The notes beneath the pieces were generated by a model. It was given only the letters and a program-made list of their open reading frames with translations, was not told where the DNA came from and searched no databases. Shown one piece after another: positions 32,898 to 45,279 of a DNA stretch of 64,000 nucleotides (its first letter is position 1; each line of letters begins with the position of its first letter). Source of the stretch: Isoetes taiwanensis (lineage: Eukaryota > Streptophyta > Lycopodiopsida > Isoetales > Isoetaceae); contig JAJEKV010000004.1 in NCBI GenBank assembly GCA_021234155.1, forward strand, positions 25,457,662 to 25,521,661, given 5' to 3'. The translations under genes and the position numbers were made by a program.

Positions 32898-34877
32898 GAC
32901 ATGCATTCAACATACCCGCAACCTAGACCTGCTTTCTAGATAATGCATGATTGCTTTCGTTTTCAATCATTATGGGTTGCCTTAGCTAGCCTTATAACAT
33001 CAAATATGTCTAGACTTGCAAAATGCAAAACCGTACCATTCTTTTCGGGTACCATTCTTCCGCTAGCTTCAAAAATATAGGTTGACCATGAGCTCTCAGG
33101 CACAATCCGTAAAGTCGATAACGGACGCCGACACAAACCAAGTTATAGGGGCTGATTAGGACTCCTCGGGACATACAAAACAACAAATAAGGCGTTAAGT
33201 CTAACCCAAACGATATAGTAAAAATTAAAGCTTATTCTTGAACTGAAGGATGCTACCATGACCAAGATCATTTTAATAATTAAAAGAAACAGATTTTTGT
33301 GCCTTACCAATAGAAGCAAATAAAAACCGCAAAGATCTCCTATCCAAAGAATCCTAAAATCTAAAAGTAAAGCCTTAACTTGCATTGCCCCTTGTTAATT
33401 TCGGGCCAAACCCTTGCAAACGTAGAGCATTGAAGGATTTTTCTGGGGAAAAGCGATTGAACTAAATCCTCAAGCATACCATATCCTCAAAAGACAGAGC
33501 ATCTTCTCTATAGGATCAAATGTAGGATCAACCGACAATGTGAGCCCTAGATGTTCATGGAATCCCCGCCTTTGCGGGCTCATATTGAAGGCAGAGAAGC
33601 CATTTATAACGGGCCAGCAAAAATTGCATTAGGGTTTTAAATCGAGGAATCCCCTGCCATATCCAATATCCAAGAATAAAGACTTTGTGTCGCCTCCTTC
33701 ACAAAGTTCGATGGTGGCACAACAAAGGAAAGAGCACAAGCCCGATGCAAGAAGAAGTTATTCCTTTGACCCTTTCCATCTCCGGTGATCCAATTTTTTC
33801 CGATTTTCTAATTTCCCTCGGCCTTAGATTTGAGAAAAGCGGTGAGATCCCATGGTGCAAAATTAGCCACATCAGATTTTGATGACATGGAAATTACACG
33901 TGGATAGGCTAGAATTTGAGGAAAGGCTGTATGTAGGCCCGGTAGGGCTGGTGTGCTAAAAAAAAAAAAAAAAAATGGTCGAATAGTGGATAACCTTTGA
34001 CAATTAAAAGACACCACTAATGGGCCTAAGGGAAATGTAGGAAGGATAATCTAGACATGTAAATATATAATCAGAATATGAACGAGGTGACGCACGGTAA
34101 CGAACAACACGTCGAACTCGCCTGACAAGAACCACAGAAAATCGACCACAGGAAGACTTTACCAGAAGAAGAACGGGCAACATGATCGGAAGTAACATTG
34201 CATGAAGGTGACAAGAAGAATATCAACCTGAATGGACGAGAAGCGGACATAAAAAGGATAAAGCTTAGGACAACACGGGGCATTCAAAGTACAAAAGATC
34301 GACACATAAACAACGAAAAGGTGGGTTATAACGGAGACCAACGCGGAAAGGGAAGACAGACCCTGGACGGGACAAGCTACGGGACAGAGAAGCACACCAG
34401 GATAGCGAGGGCTAGACCCACCAACTGGTACTCCGGACCACTAAAAACTCGATGAGCCAGGAGAACAAAAGAGAAAATTTAACACTTATATAATATCAGT
34501 TGTGAAAGGATGCAAAGGGTATACAAAATACTCCTATGGTCAAAAAGGAGAATGGGATACGTTATGGACTGAGGAGTATAACCCCCGCCATAGGCCAGGA
34601 TAGTGCGGGCACGACCCCCAACTAGTTCCCAGATCACCAAAATGACACAATAACAAAATCCATATATGCATTGATGCATGGATGCATAACTAATACGGTA
34701 GGCAACTACCGAATATTGGATTGGATTGGCACAGAGAGGGTCACCCCCGGCCAATCAACGCAGGTGGAATATGGCGAGGTCTGCGGGGGAGGATCGAAAA
34801 GGAAGACGGGCGGAATAATTAATGATTATGGCCAATTCAAAAATTCAAAACTAAACGGTGATTTCGAATAAAAGACC
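32898..34877. other. Intergenic; holds an inverted copy of the 2.9-kb element's subterminal part
   Basis: 33,845-33,978 is the reverse complement of about 6,300-6,430 (shared pieces: 'aaatctgatgtgg', 'tttcctcaaattctagccta', 'agccctaccgggccta'), ending in an 18-base A-run where the other copy has T's. The rest shows no supportable gene. Confidence 0.5.
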
Positions 34878-34897
34878 GTTTTTAGGGATAGAAGAGC

Positions 34898-35347
34898 ATG
34901 GATGCACTCAACAGGCTGGCGGAAACATGTAACCGCAACAAAATAGCCATCTCCAGTATTGACGTGAGGATAGGAGGGGTCGAGAGGACAAGCGAAGAGA
35001 TGCAGCGTAGAATAAACGAGATTGAAGAAGAGAAATCTAAAATCATGCAGAGGTTGGTTGAGTTAGAAAAATCAAATGTTGAGTTAGATGCATGGGAGTC
35101 ATTTGATAGGATAAAGCCACATATCATGGAATCTGAGGAGCAGAATAGAATTAAGCATGACGTTAGGTTGATAGGAGTAGCGGAGAAACCTAATGAGGAC
35201 ATATATCGAGTGACTGCAGAGATAATAGAGATTGTTTTCAAGGAACACCGGAGCATCATTGTCAAAGCAGTGCGGGCAGGCCAATGGAGAGGGCTGGGTC
35301 GAGGCACATGTATTAATCGAGGGACCCGGCAAACAAAAAGAGAATAA
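34898..35347 (+). pseudogene. LINE ORF1-like coiled-coil protein (probable)
   Basis: A 149-codon open frame. Residues about 1-65 form a heptad-like charged helix (IDVRIGGVERTSEEMQRRIN, EIEEEKSKIMQRLVELEKSN). Residues about 87-135 read KHDVRLIGVAEKPNEDIYRV ... EIVFKEHRSIIVKAVRAGQ, resembling the 'xNVRIxGVPE ... IxxAHRxG' RNA-binding region of L1-type ORF1 proteins. It lies about 3 kb upstream of RT-like sequence in the same orientation, which fits a degraded LINE. The match is short and the C terminus is lost, so the call is tentative. Confidence 0.4.
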
Positions 35348-37985
35348 TGCCGGATGGGATCGGTGAGGGAATGGGATCAAAAGTCCGAGGCTCTAACAGA
35401 TATGCAAATAGCCCGGCTACACAGGAATTAGCCAAGGCGAGGGAGCTGAATCGTGGCGGGGATACATGAGGGTGTCGTGAACGAGGAAAAAGTCTACCTT
35501 CCGCGAGAGGGTAAGGGAACAAGCGATCCCGGAATGCAAAGAAGAAACGTAATGTAGGGACCACCGGGGAACAAAAGCTTAATAGAGTTAGAGAAAAATA
35601 TAAATCCCCGATGACCATGCCGCGGCGTGAGATGGGGTCCCTGGGGGCTAAAAGCCATAACCTTAGAAGGGGAGTCACCATTGCCGGAGAGGAAGCGAGA
35701 AAAGCGGAGGCACGGTATCCTAACCGAACCCTGCCGGGCCATGGACCCAACCCGGAGCAATGAAGACAGGAGGAAGACCGGTGAAGAAAGCGTGCAATGG
35801 GACCCGAAAATAACGAGACCCCAAAGGAGCAACCTCGGGGAAGAGACGCTAACAATATGGTATTGGAACCCAGGATACACCGGGGACGGCGGAGAAAACT
35901 CAGGGAGCCCACCGGTACCGCGACATAGTATGTCTAGTAGAGACATGGGACACCGTCAAGAGGGTTGCCAGGAGGAGAGGGGTAACGCCTATTCAATGCA
36001 GTTGAAAAGATAAGGATTTCAAGATAGGGTGCAGGCCTGGCCATGTGAAGAATAGTGTAATGTAATAAAGGCATGTATTTTATATTAGGATATCAATAAA
36101 AGATACATGGTCTTAAATATTCAATTTTTAAACAAACAAGATTATATTACGATCATAGCATATTACCAAACAAAGGACAAGCCAGAGCTGTTAGACTTGG
36201 GAGAGCATGATGAAATGGAAAGAAACAAGGGGCAATAATGATTCTAATAGGATTTAAATGCCGCATGAAGACGTAAAAAACAAGCACAAAACACAAAACA
36301 TTGATGAAAACGCATGGTCGGATGATATATCTGAAGAAGAACAATGTGGAGTGGAAGAGATCTGACGAAGACAAAGCGGAGATCAACGCCAAAGGTGAAT
36401 TTACGCTTTCAAATATGTACGGCAACAAGGTAATCATAGCCAATGGGGTGCAAAATGGAGAGGATCAGGGAACTTCACACGGAAGCCGTAATACACACCC
36501 GAAGAGTATAGTAGTGATTATGTAATTATGAATGACCAAGCAGCTGGAAATCGCCGCGGGGTTTATGCTATCGGAATGGCCAACCGATAAGGGAAAGCCA
36601 CGCACCCTATACAAAGCAACACTCAAAGGGGAGAGACTTAATAATGTTGATAACACATGGGAAAAGGAGAAAGAGAGAGCCAAGATAAAAAACAATTTCA
36701 AGAAAAAGTATACGATACATTCATACAATCGGTCATGGCGGTAGATGGGAAGATGGGAATAGGGAAAGTATAAGGCAGATGATAATGGCAACATTCCTTT
36801 TTTTTTTTTTTTGAAGGCTAGATAGATTTTATTTATATAATAAAAATTGGTACAAACCTTATTCCAAAATGGCTCCATAAATAGGCCGATAGGGAAGTAT
36901 TTTAACATGTAGTGACCCCTTAATGGATCTTATATTGCAATTCAAGACTATAACCCGACAAGCGAACAGAAACAAAGATAGTCCAAAACCATTCAAAGCC
37001 GGAATCTTGTGACCAACTCGAAGACATGATACCACCTAATGCTCCACCCCAAAGATACAAGTAGATGAAACAAGTACAAAAAGCTTCCTTCTCGTTGAAG
37101 GACCAGGAACCCTGCAAATCCCATATGCATCAAGGTACTACATGGGAGAGCACTACGCTTTTCAAAAGTACTAAGTCAAAGCCCCGGCTCTTCTTCTCCA
37201 ATACATATGTCTCTAAGGCCCTCCCCAAATGGGTGGTCCACATCCTTGCACTTGCTTCCCCACTCTCTCTTGTTGAGTTTCTTGGTAGCCTCTTATCTTG
37301 CTATGACACTTGGTCCTCCAGTACCAAGTGATAAATGAACACCTCCTTAAGCGACCTCCTTCACTATGCTTTCACTGCATCACATCACCTCCCTCCCGAT
37401 AGGAGAGGGCTTACATAAAATGACAAGTCTCCTACAAAATCCATGCATTAATGACATATGGTTGGTATTTGAAGAGAAAGAGACCCGTGAAGAGTAATTA
37501 ATGCTTTTAAGGCCTCAGATGGTATGATGAGGAATGAGGGAACAAAAAAGAAGGGTCAAAGAGCATCTGAGGGGAAAGGAGGCGATCCAGGCTGAGAAGA
37601 AGAGGCATAAAGATACTTTAAAGCCGGAACAAAAAGTGTGCGAACACCAATGGGGTCTCTGGGAGGCAGCCGAAAAAGGCAACCCGAAGTTTCCGGAAGG
37701 GATTTAAAAGAAAGGGATGGGAATATGAAAGCAGGAATGAGCGAGGACACCATTGGAGCGGCCTGGATGGGGAGAAAAGACACGGAGAAATTATACAGAC
37801 GAGGGGGCATCCCCAATGCCAATATCAACGTGCGTGTAATATGGATAAACCATGCTTCAAAGATGTAGGAAATAATGGTAGCCTTAAACAGATGCATAAT
37901 CACAAAGCTCAGGACCTCTGGGACTAACAATGGGTACTAAAGTAAAAGGAAACAAAGAATGCATTTTTCAACGGCATAATATATA
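35348..37985. other. Probable decayed LINE body with a nested poly(T) insertion
   Basis: Lies between ORF1-like and RT-like pieces, with no readable domain. A T-run at about 36,797-36,812 followed by 'gatagattttatttatataa' looks like the 3' end of another minus-strand LINE. A long minus-strand frame at 35,313-35,912 has no domain and is taken as chance. Confidence 0.3.
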
Positions 37986-37989
37986 CCAG

Positions 37990-38290
37990 GACATGTGGAC
38001 GCCCAATAGGTCATACCTCTACACAAGGGGGGAAGCGACCGGGACCGAAACTATAGGACAATAATGGTGAGCTCCATTTTTACTTCAAAATGGTTTTGGA
38101 AAAGTCCCGGACAAGAAATTGAAACAATGGGCGTATGGTGAAACTGAGGGGAACGCGAGGACAAGCGGTGTTTCAGGGCAGAACACTCAACCACCGCACC
38201 ATCTAGTAAACCCTCCTCATATTGATAGAGCGTAACAAAAGCACAGGAAAGAAAATAATTTGCTGCTTTGTAGATTTTATAGGAAAAGCT
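37990..38290 (+). mobile_element. Fragment of a second LINE type, RT motifs
   Basis: Three RT landmarks appear in order but in shifting frames: RNYRTIMVSSIF (the 'NYRTI' block before motif A), KLKQWAYGE, and NKSTGKKIICCFVDFIGKAY, the motif A form 'CCFVDFxKA(Y/F)' typical of a LINE group distinct from the L1-like copies elsewhere here. The sequence diverges after about 38,290, where it joins repeat sequence related to 840-1,290. Frameshifts make it inactive. Confidence 0.5.
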
Positions 38291-41100
38291 TATTTAGCAG
38301 TGGAGATAGCATCACGGCTGGAGAAAGCCACCAACCGGTGGAGAAACAATCATGTGAAAAGAAATATCGTCACCCTCGAGGTGGAAATAAACAAAGATCA
38401 TCCTCGCTAAGTGGCTTAATAATGTGGCGTGATGCCGAAAAGAAAACATTATTATAGCAACACCAAGGCTGAATAACAACAAAGAGTGCATGAACAAACA
38501 TATGTGAAAAAACGTGCAGCTAACAAACAAACGTGAGGAAGGGAGGAAGCAATGAGAATGGAAGAAGTACTGTTGTGAGAAGACGTCGATAACCCGGTCC
38601 CAAATGGAGAAGAGCCTTATATAATGGCTGCCCTCGCTAGAATAGCGATCCGATGGCTCTGACCGATCACGATCCCGAAAGGGACTTCATAAAGAGACAC
38701 AAAACCGGCCGACTACCGAGAACTTCCTAAACTATAAACCCGGCCCGTCGTGAAACCTCCGTGTTGAGCGGTCACAATGAAGCGAGAGAGAGAAGAAGTG
38801 GCGCCAAATCAACGTGGCCTTGAGAAGAATGGAACATATAGAAACGGCACCCATTGGCGGTTAAAAAGGAAACAAGAACGTGCATGATCGTGAAGCCGTT
38901 AAAGCCGCACAACAACAAGCACTCAAATCGATATGGCCATTAGTAATGAGGAAAAATCAACAATACATGAAAAAGAAGATGATAGCATCACGGGAGGTGA
39001 AGCGTCACCCGGTAGGGTGGAAGAAAAACATGATAAATAGAAATTGGCATCACACCATGAGATTCAGGAAAAAACGGCTTCACCACCAAAAATGGTCGAT
39101 AGAAACCCATGTCACAAAATTGCAATGGAGTGCCAAAGCGCAATGGCCCAGCACATCGGACATAGCTAAATAGCAAAGATGATGTCTAATGATAGCACAA
39201 TGCCTTTGTGAAAAGAGCGGCGGTAGCTAGAAATGAGATTCTCAGGCAAATGATGCATAATGATAGCACAATATGCGATTGAAAAAAGGTCTCCTTGACG
39301 TAGAAAGGAATTCTCCAATACAACTAAAATTGAGGCGGGGACTAGCACCTGCACAAAAATAGAATAAGCCCAAGATATTACCTCATGCACATGCTCAAGA
39401 TCGCCACATCGAAGATAAGCATCAAAAACTAAAAAGGCGATCAATAGAACCCAGACCCCAAATTGCAATGGAGTGTAAGCGCAATGTTAGCACGGCGGAA
39501 CCTGACTAAGAGCAAATATACAATGACGTGTATGGATAATAATTGCTAGAAAAATGAAGCATACAAAGAACTTCCAAGAACATAGCGCTGGCGCAACGCA
39601 AACTGAGATGGGTAACAACGAATGTGGGGGAGGAGATTGAGTAGAAAGGCCCGGACGTGTATGAATAAAAATTAAGAGGAAAGTCGAAGGAAGGTTTAGT
39701 TGAGATGATGCAAAATTAGAATCATGGGATAATATGCACAACAACTCAAGATACTCCACATCGAGAGAAAAGACCAAACATCAGAAATAAAAATGGTCCA
39801 CAATAGAAACCATATCTAATTGCAATGGAGTGCTGTATTGGCATCGGATATAACTAAGATGAGTACAATGATAACTGTTCTGACCAGTGTCATCTCTGGC
39901 CGAGAATGAAAGGCGATGACACAATGATAGTGTTAGTAGCAAGGCAGGACCTATTTATGTGAGGATGAGTTAAAGAGATTAGAGGTGTGAGCATACATAT
40001 GCTGGCGCAAAGTCAATAAAAAGGTCAAGAAAGAAATAAGGATGACATCCGGCCGAAATCCATGAGGACTGCATGGTACGTAAAATGGTTGGAACAAGAA
40101 TAGGAGGCGAAGGTGAATGTGGAGTAGCTGGGTCCGATTCGAGGCTAGCATAGTAGAAATAGATTGGTGATAGAACTCGAGGCTGGGGCACAAAGACCAA
40201 GCTTGAATGAAGCAATGGATTTAGTAAGGAACATGGGGCCGGTTTCATCAGGGAGGTCGATCAGGAGAGGCACAAGCTTGAGGTCTGAGTATAGGAAGCA
40301 ATTGTTGGCTTAGCCTCATGGCTGGATCTAAAAGATTCTGGAACAATGAGAAGCGGGGTGGGCATGTGAAATGGTCATCAATCCCATCTGGCAGAGCCAG
40401 TGGTGTAATCCTGTTGGCTAATGAGGTCATCTCGTCGGGCAGTAAACAAAAGGCCCTGCTTGGTGTGAGACTATATATCTCATATTCAGGCCGAGCTGAT
40501 GTATCAAATCAGAAAACTGGGAATTCATGAGCTAGCGCTGATCAAACATTGGGATGGGTGCGAAATCAGCAGGCTGTGAAAAGCAATATCAACTCAACAC
40601 GCCGGTGACCATGACTAGATAGCATATTGCTGAGCTTCGGGAACAACATTGGAACATAGGTCAAGGGAAAAGACATGAACCAGTTACAGTCCGGGGAATG
40701 CAAAATAGGCCATAAACCGGTGGGGATCAAATGTGAGCACCAATTTTAAAGAAACCCATGTCTCTCATGGTGGAAGTGAGCTTAATTCTAGGGCAGATAA
40801 TACAGCAACGTCAAGATCACGTCCGCTTAAGGTCCAACCAGTACAGTTAGATGAAAAACGTCAAGTTCCGGTGATAAGAAACCACGCGATATTGCAATGA
40901 AAAGTGTAAGGCAGTCATTAGATAATACAATGAACTATGCCTAATCTCCAAAGATACATTGGGTATATCTTGCGACAAATCACGGGGAAGACAAAGAATA
41001 GTGGTGATACAAAATATATGTGGAAAATAAGAGAGGCCGATTGAAATTAAAAATACCACAAGAACTTCAAGATAACAAACTCAAGGCATTGATTGATTGG
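38290..41100. repeat. Repeat-derived region with weak ~350-bp periodicity
   Basis: 38,290-39,050 shares blocks with the insertion at 497-1,538. From about 39,100 a motif built on 'aattgcaatggagtg' preceded by 'tagaaacc' recurs near 39,115, 39,460 and 39,815, with a weaker copy near 40,885; the first three are about 350 bp apart. No gene was recognised. Confidence 0.4.
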
Positions 41101-43080
41101 GTTGAGAGAACGAAGAGTTGAAATAAACAAAATGAAGTGAGAGGTAACACTTACCAAAATGGGAATGAGATTGAGGTAGAGGTGGTGGCCATGGGAGCTC
41201 AAAGTCAAGGGAATGTCAAGAAGAAAAGTGAGATTGAGAGAGCATCAGTTCCTAATGAGGAGGTGCACAAAGGAGGAATGCGCATGGAACGGAATGGGGG
41301 AGGAGGTGGAAACAAAAGAGTAGCAAGGTGGGGTCAAGTCCGAGAATAGAAGCGCAAGAATGCAGTTAATTAATGACGGCTTGGAAAAATGGAAAGCCAA
41401 TGGACCCAAACCAAAGGGGGTTTAAAGGGGAATTTTATTTTTAAGTGTGGAATGTAATGGTTTGTGTTATCCCTAAAAAAGTTTTGGCCGCTTCGGGGCC
41501 TTCAACAAACCAAAGGGTCGAATGTAATGAATTGTATTTATTTTAAAAAAAAATGGGTCTTGGTTGCTTATTATAAACCAAGTCGTTGGCATCAACACAA
41601 CATGGTTTGTATCCTAGGACCTCTTCAACACATTTACAATATGATTCAAGCACCTCTTATACACATTTATATATGAAGCAAATCCCGAGTAGCAGGTGCA
41701 ATGAGCTCATATGATGCATCAAATGATGGGCATTTTATAGCAGGGTAGAGAATCCAGCTCCAGAAAAGGAATATTTCCATGCCGCTAATACAAGAGGGCA
41801 GGTGCCGTGAGCTCATATGATGGATCAATTATAATGCTATCACTCAATCAGTTAACCACCAGACAATTGCTAACTAGTCAAAAGTACAAACAAACAAAAT
41901 TGCTAGTACAAGTTTCTGAACCTCCAAACAAAATGCCAATGTTCCTCATGCTCAAAATGTTTTCTATCTCTACATCATCAAATGCCAATGTTGAACACAA
42001 TAGCTGCATTTACACTCAAATACATTTTCCACAGAAGGACTTCAACAATTATGTCAATGATGAAGTAATCATTTGTGGAGCATTAAGCTTTAAGTACAAC
42101 TAGAAGAAAAAACCATAGATAATATGCCATTGAAATATGCATGCACTCTAGATATACTGATTAGTATGCCTCGTGCAATACGCCCATGAAATCATATGAA
42201 AACCATGCCAAAAAGCGTATAAAACCAGTGATGAAAAGACTCAATGTACTTCACATGCCAATAAAGCCTGCATAGTAATAGGAGTTCAACTGTTGAAATC
42301 CCAGATTCAGTACTGCATAGTAATATGAGTTGAACTAGAGAGGCACGAATGAAAAAGAATGGTAAGAAATTTGCAACATTGGCAAAACAAAAACATTTGG
42401 AGTAGTGAGTTGAGAATAAGGCTACACAAGTTGTACATGAGAAAAATAAAGATTCAGGATAGAAAAATAACACAAGAACACCAGAATCACAAACCTAAAG
42501 CTTGGAATTGAGAAGCGTAGGGAATCACATAAGGGAATGGATATAGAGGAGGCAAAAGGGCTTATTAAAAAGAAAGGTTCGAATGCAGACATCCAAATGA
42601 GGTAGCTAAGGAATTGATAGATGGTTATCGGTGCGGCATGTTTACAAACTAATGTTGAAGATAAGGAAGTGGGGTGTAATGAACGTGATGCATAGAGAAA
42701 TGCAGCTGCCGAGTAAATACGACCCCTGGACAACAAGTCCGCCAAGGAACGGGTTAGTGGCAACATTGAACTAAGCCGACCAAACAAAAATAACATATCA
42801 CCGCCAGCTCGTTATAGAACTGAAAGATGAAAAAACATAAGGCCTCTACGAAAGAAAGATGCATCTAAATAGGAAGAATAGAGTGTTGTGATAACAATAC
42901 AAGTCCCAAATTACAAATGCCATGTATCTAGCAATAACATTTCATCACCCATGTGCACAATGATAGTCCACTATAATAATGCATAAAAAATCCTACAAAT
43001 AAATTCGTACATGTCCCATGCGACACTGAAAAGAATGCCCGAAAAAAACCACTAGTTAACTAAAAAAATGAAAAGAAAAG
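41101..43080. other. Intergenic, no gene recognised
   Basis: AT-rich. The 'gcatagtaata-gagtt-aact' phrase occurs twice near 42,271 and 42,315. Nothing else is supportable. Confidence 0.4.
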
Positions 43081-43081
43081 A

Positions 43082-43559
43082 AAAATTACAACATTAGGGG
43101 GGTCGAGGGGATTGTCGAAAGTGATAAAGAGGGGTGAGATGAGCCGGATCAGCGCAAGCTAAGCCCGTAGAAGGACTGGGAGGTCAAACGAACACCATGG
43201 TCAAGAAGATATCACAAACTCCATTTTGGCCATAGGCTGCAATCATCGCATTCCATACAATTATGTTATACAAACACATATTGTCAAGGAACTACATAAT
43301 TGACATCTACCATATATACGAACAAGAGTGGCACCAACAAGCCAACAACAACATCCAAATCAAATTTACTATCCAAAAAGAGGTTATGCATCTTTCTCCC
43401 CTCAACTAATGAACCTAAACTTGTGCACCTGATCAAAACACCGGGATGAAAGTGATCTTGTTTTTGGTACACATGCTCAGCTTGCATTTTTCCTGGTAAA
43501 GGAAAAGGGCTTTTCATGCCCCTTGCCCATTCTGTACAAATGTTGCAAGAAACGTGCAT
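43082..43559 (-). pseudogene. PPR protein fragment
   Basis: Minus-strand reading in three frames: CTSLGSLVEGRKMHNLFLDS then KFDLDVVVG; then TLVRIYGRCQLC; then FDNMCLYNIIVWNAMIAAYG followed by QNG. This is the order of a plant PLS-type pentatricopeptide-repeat protein ('EG+xxHxxxxxxGxxxDVxVGxALVxMYxxC', then 'xNxVxWNAMIAAYxQNG'). Such proteins bind organellar RNA and often guide editing. Only about two repeats remain and frameshifts separate them, so it is a relic. It lies just downstream of a copia gag fragment in the same orientation. Confidence 0.6.
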
Positions 43560-43633
43560 TCAAGGAACCACATTTTGCCACGGGAATATTTTCAAGTGCT
43601 AGAAATCTCAACAGGGCGTGGAATGCCATATGG

Positions 43634-44056
43634 TCATATGTTCATGGCGAGATGGGTTTGGCGACTCTCAAAGCAATGAACTCTAGGCCGCCGGTAAGGT
43701 TTCTTCTCCGAGCCATCCACAACTCCGTAGAGATCCTTCTCAATCAAATGGAACTTCATTTTTACCTGCCATGTGTGAAAGTTCTTGCCAAAAAACTTCT
43801 CAATGGCATACTTGCTTCCACTGGCCATGATCTCCATTTTCTAATTGTCTTCTGATTCTCCTGGAACTTTATCCTTTGAAAGACACTGACCCTTTTTCCC
43901 TGATGTTGCCTTTTCCTCCTGTTGATCAATTATTCAATCTCTCAACTGCCCTCTGGATTTGCAAAGCTTGCTGGAGACTAATCTGCCTTTGGGCTTGCTG
44001 AATATGGCTCTCTGCCTTTTTGCTTTAGATTGCTTTCCCATCCTGCTCTAATACCA
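43634..44056 (-). mobile_element. Ty1/copia relic: primer-binding site and gag start
   Basis: The 12 bases at 44,045-44,056, read on the minus strand, are TGGTATTAGAGC, one mismatch from the initiator-Met tRNA primer-binding site usual in plant copia elements. Downstream on the same strand, 43,634-43,846 encodes MASGSKYAIEKFFGKNFHTW and QVKMKFHLIEKDLYGVVDG, the start of a copia Gag (UBN2/DUF4219 type). The rest of gag-pol is gone, and I could not define the LTRs. Not functional. Confidence 0.65.
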
Positions 44057-44199
44057 TTTTATAAATAGATGATATTTATTGATAAGAAGGCAAGAATAGC
44101 CCCTGCCATGGCTACAAAATAAAAAATGTTCTCTTATTGTGGAATGGATGGAATGGGGATTTTGTAATCGAAAAGATGACGCGTCACCGAGATGCGCTC

Positions 44200-45270
44200 A
44201 TCGATTTTTCCTTGGCTTGCAAAACATGGATTGATGATGTGGCCGCATTTCGGCCAAAAAACACTTTTAACACCCTCTCTTCCAACCCTTTGCATTGCCG
44301 CAACTTTTGAAATAAGTGATGATTGACATTCCAAGCCCCATTTGGATTGTAACTTTTAAATCTTGAAAAATTTAGGATCAATCAATGCATTACTTGATAC
44401 CATCAATTGTGAGAGAAGTTTCAGATTGTTTGTCGCAGCACAATTTTTCGAGCACCCCTCGGTGTCGGTTGAAATATCTTTGCCTATAAGTCGATGGGAG
44501 ATTTGTGAAAATTGGACAAATAATTAATTCTCCAACCCTTGCCTGCCTCTTGTTTTTTCTTTTTAAGACTCTCTTCTACACATTCTATTTCCTCTTGACC
44601 ACTAATAAAAATAGAACATCTCATGTTGGTTGAGTAATGTATATCCTTAAAAACTGATAACCGCTTAGCCTATGTAATCTATACGGTTCTTTTGTATGCA
44701 AAATGTCTCACCGATTCCTTCTAGAAATTTTGAAAATGGGAGCATTATCAAAAAACTCGAAAATTTTGTCAACATCCAATGTTGCACTTGAAATAAGCAA
44801 CTTCAAATCGGGACGAAACCTAGAAAGATCCTTAACTAGACCAAAGAGAATATCAGTGGACAAAGTTCTCTCGTGAGCTTCATTTACCATAATAACACTA
44901 TAACTAATAAGTTCAGATTCACTAAGAAACTCAAGAAGAAGCATTCCATCAATCATGTATTTAAGAAAGGTCCTTTTGGATGTGCAGTCTTCAAACCGAA
45001 TTGAATAACCAACTTCATGACCAAGTTTCACATGCATTTCTTGAGCTACACGAGATGCAACACTCATAGCTGCCACTCGTTTGGGTTGCGTACATGCAAT
45101 CATGCCTTTTCTAGTGTAGCCTGCTTCATAAAGATATTGAGGTATATGCGTGTAGTTTTGGCTTGGACCTGGTGTTCCCAACAATAATAAGGACTTGATG
45201 AGCTTCAACCCGCCTTCAGCTCTTCTCTATATTGATATATGAGTAGGGTCTTCCCTCCTCTAGAGTGTCC
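44200..45270 (-). pseudogene. PRP2: Processed pseudogene of DEAH-box splicing helicase PRP2/DHX16
   Basis: Minus-strand reading starts near 45,260 (LEEGRPYS, YREEL) and runs without introns through [79 protein letters not shown] and APIFKI, then after frameshifts ELIICPIFTNLPS, PRGARKIVL, ETSLTIDGIK and an ISKVAAMQRVGR stretch. This is the tandem helicase core of the spliceosomal ATPase PRP2/DHX16. Walker A (normally GETGSGKT) is scrambled to GTPGPSQN, the DEAH box is NEAH, and there are several stops, so no ATPase could be made. Loss of all introns suggests retroposition. It sits just upstream of the copia primer-binding site. Confidence 0.8.
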
Positions 45271-45279
45271 TATGATCAG

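Noticed and set aside
35313-35912. 199-codon minus-strand frame
   Set aside because: Arg/Pro/Ser/Leu-rich with no domain, opposite to a probable decayed LINE; judged a chance opening in locally G+C-rich DNA.
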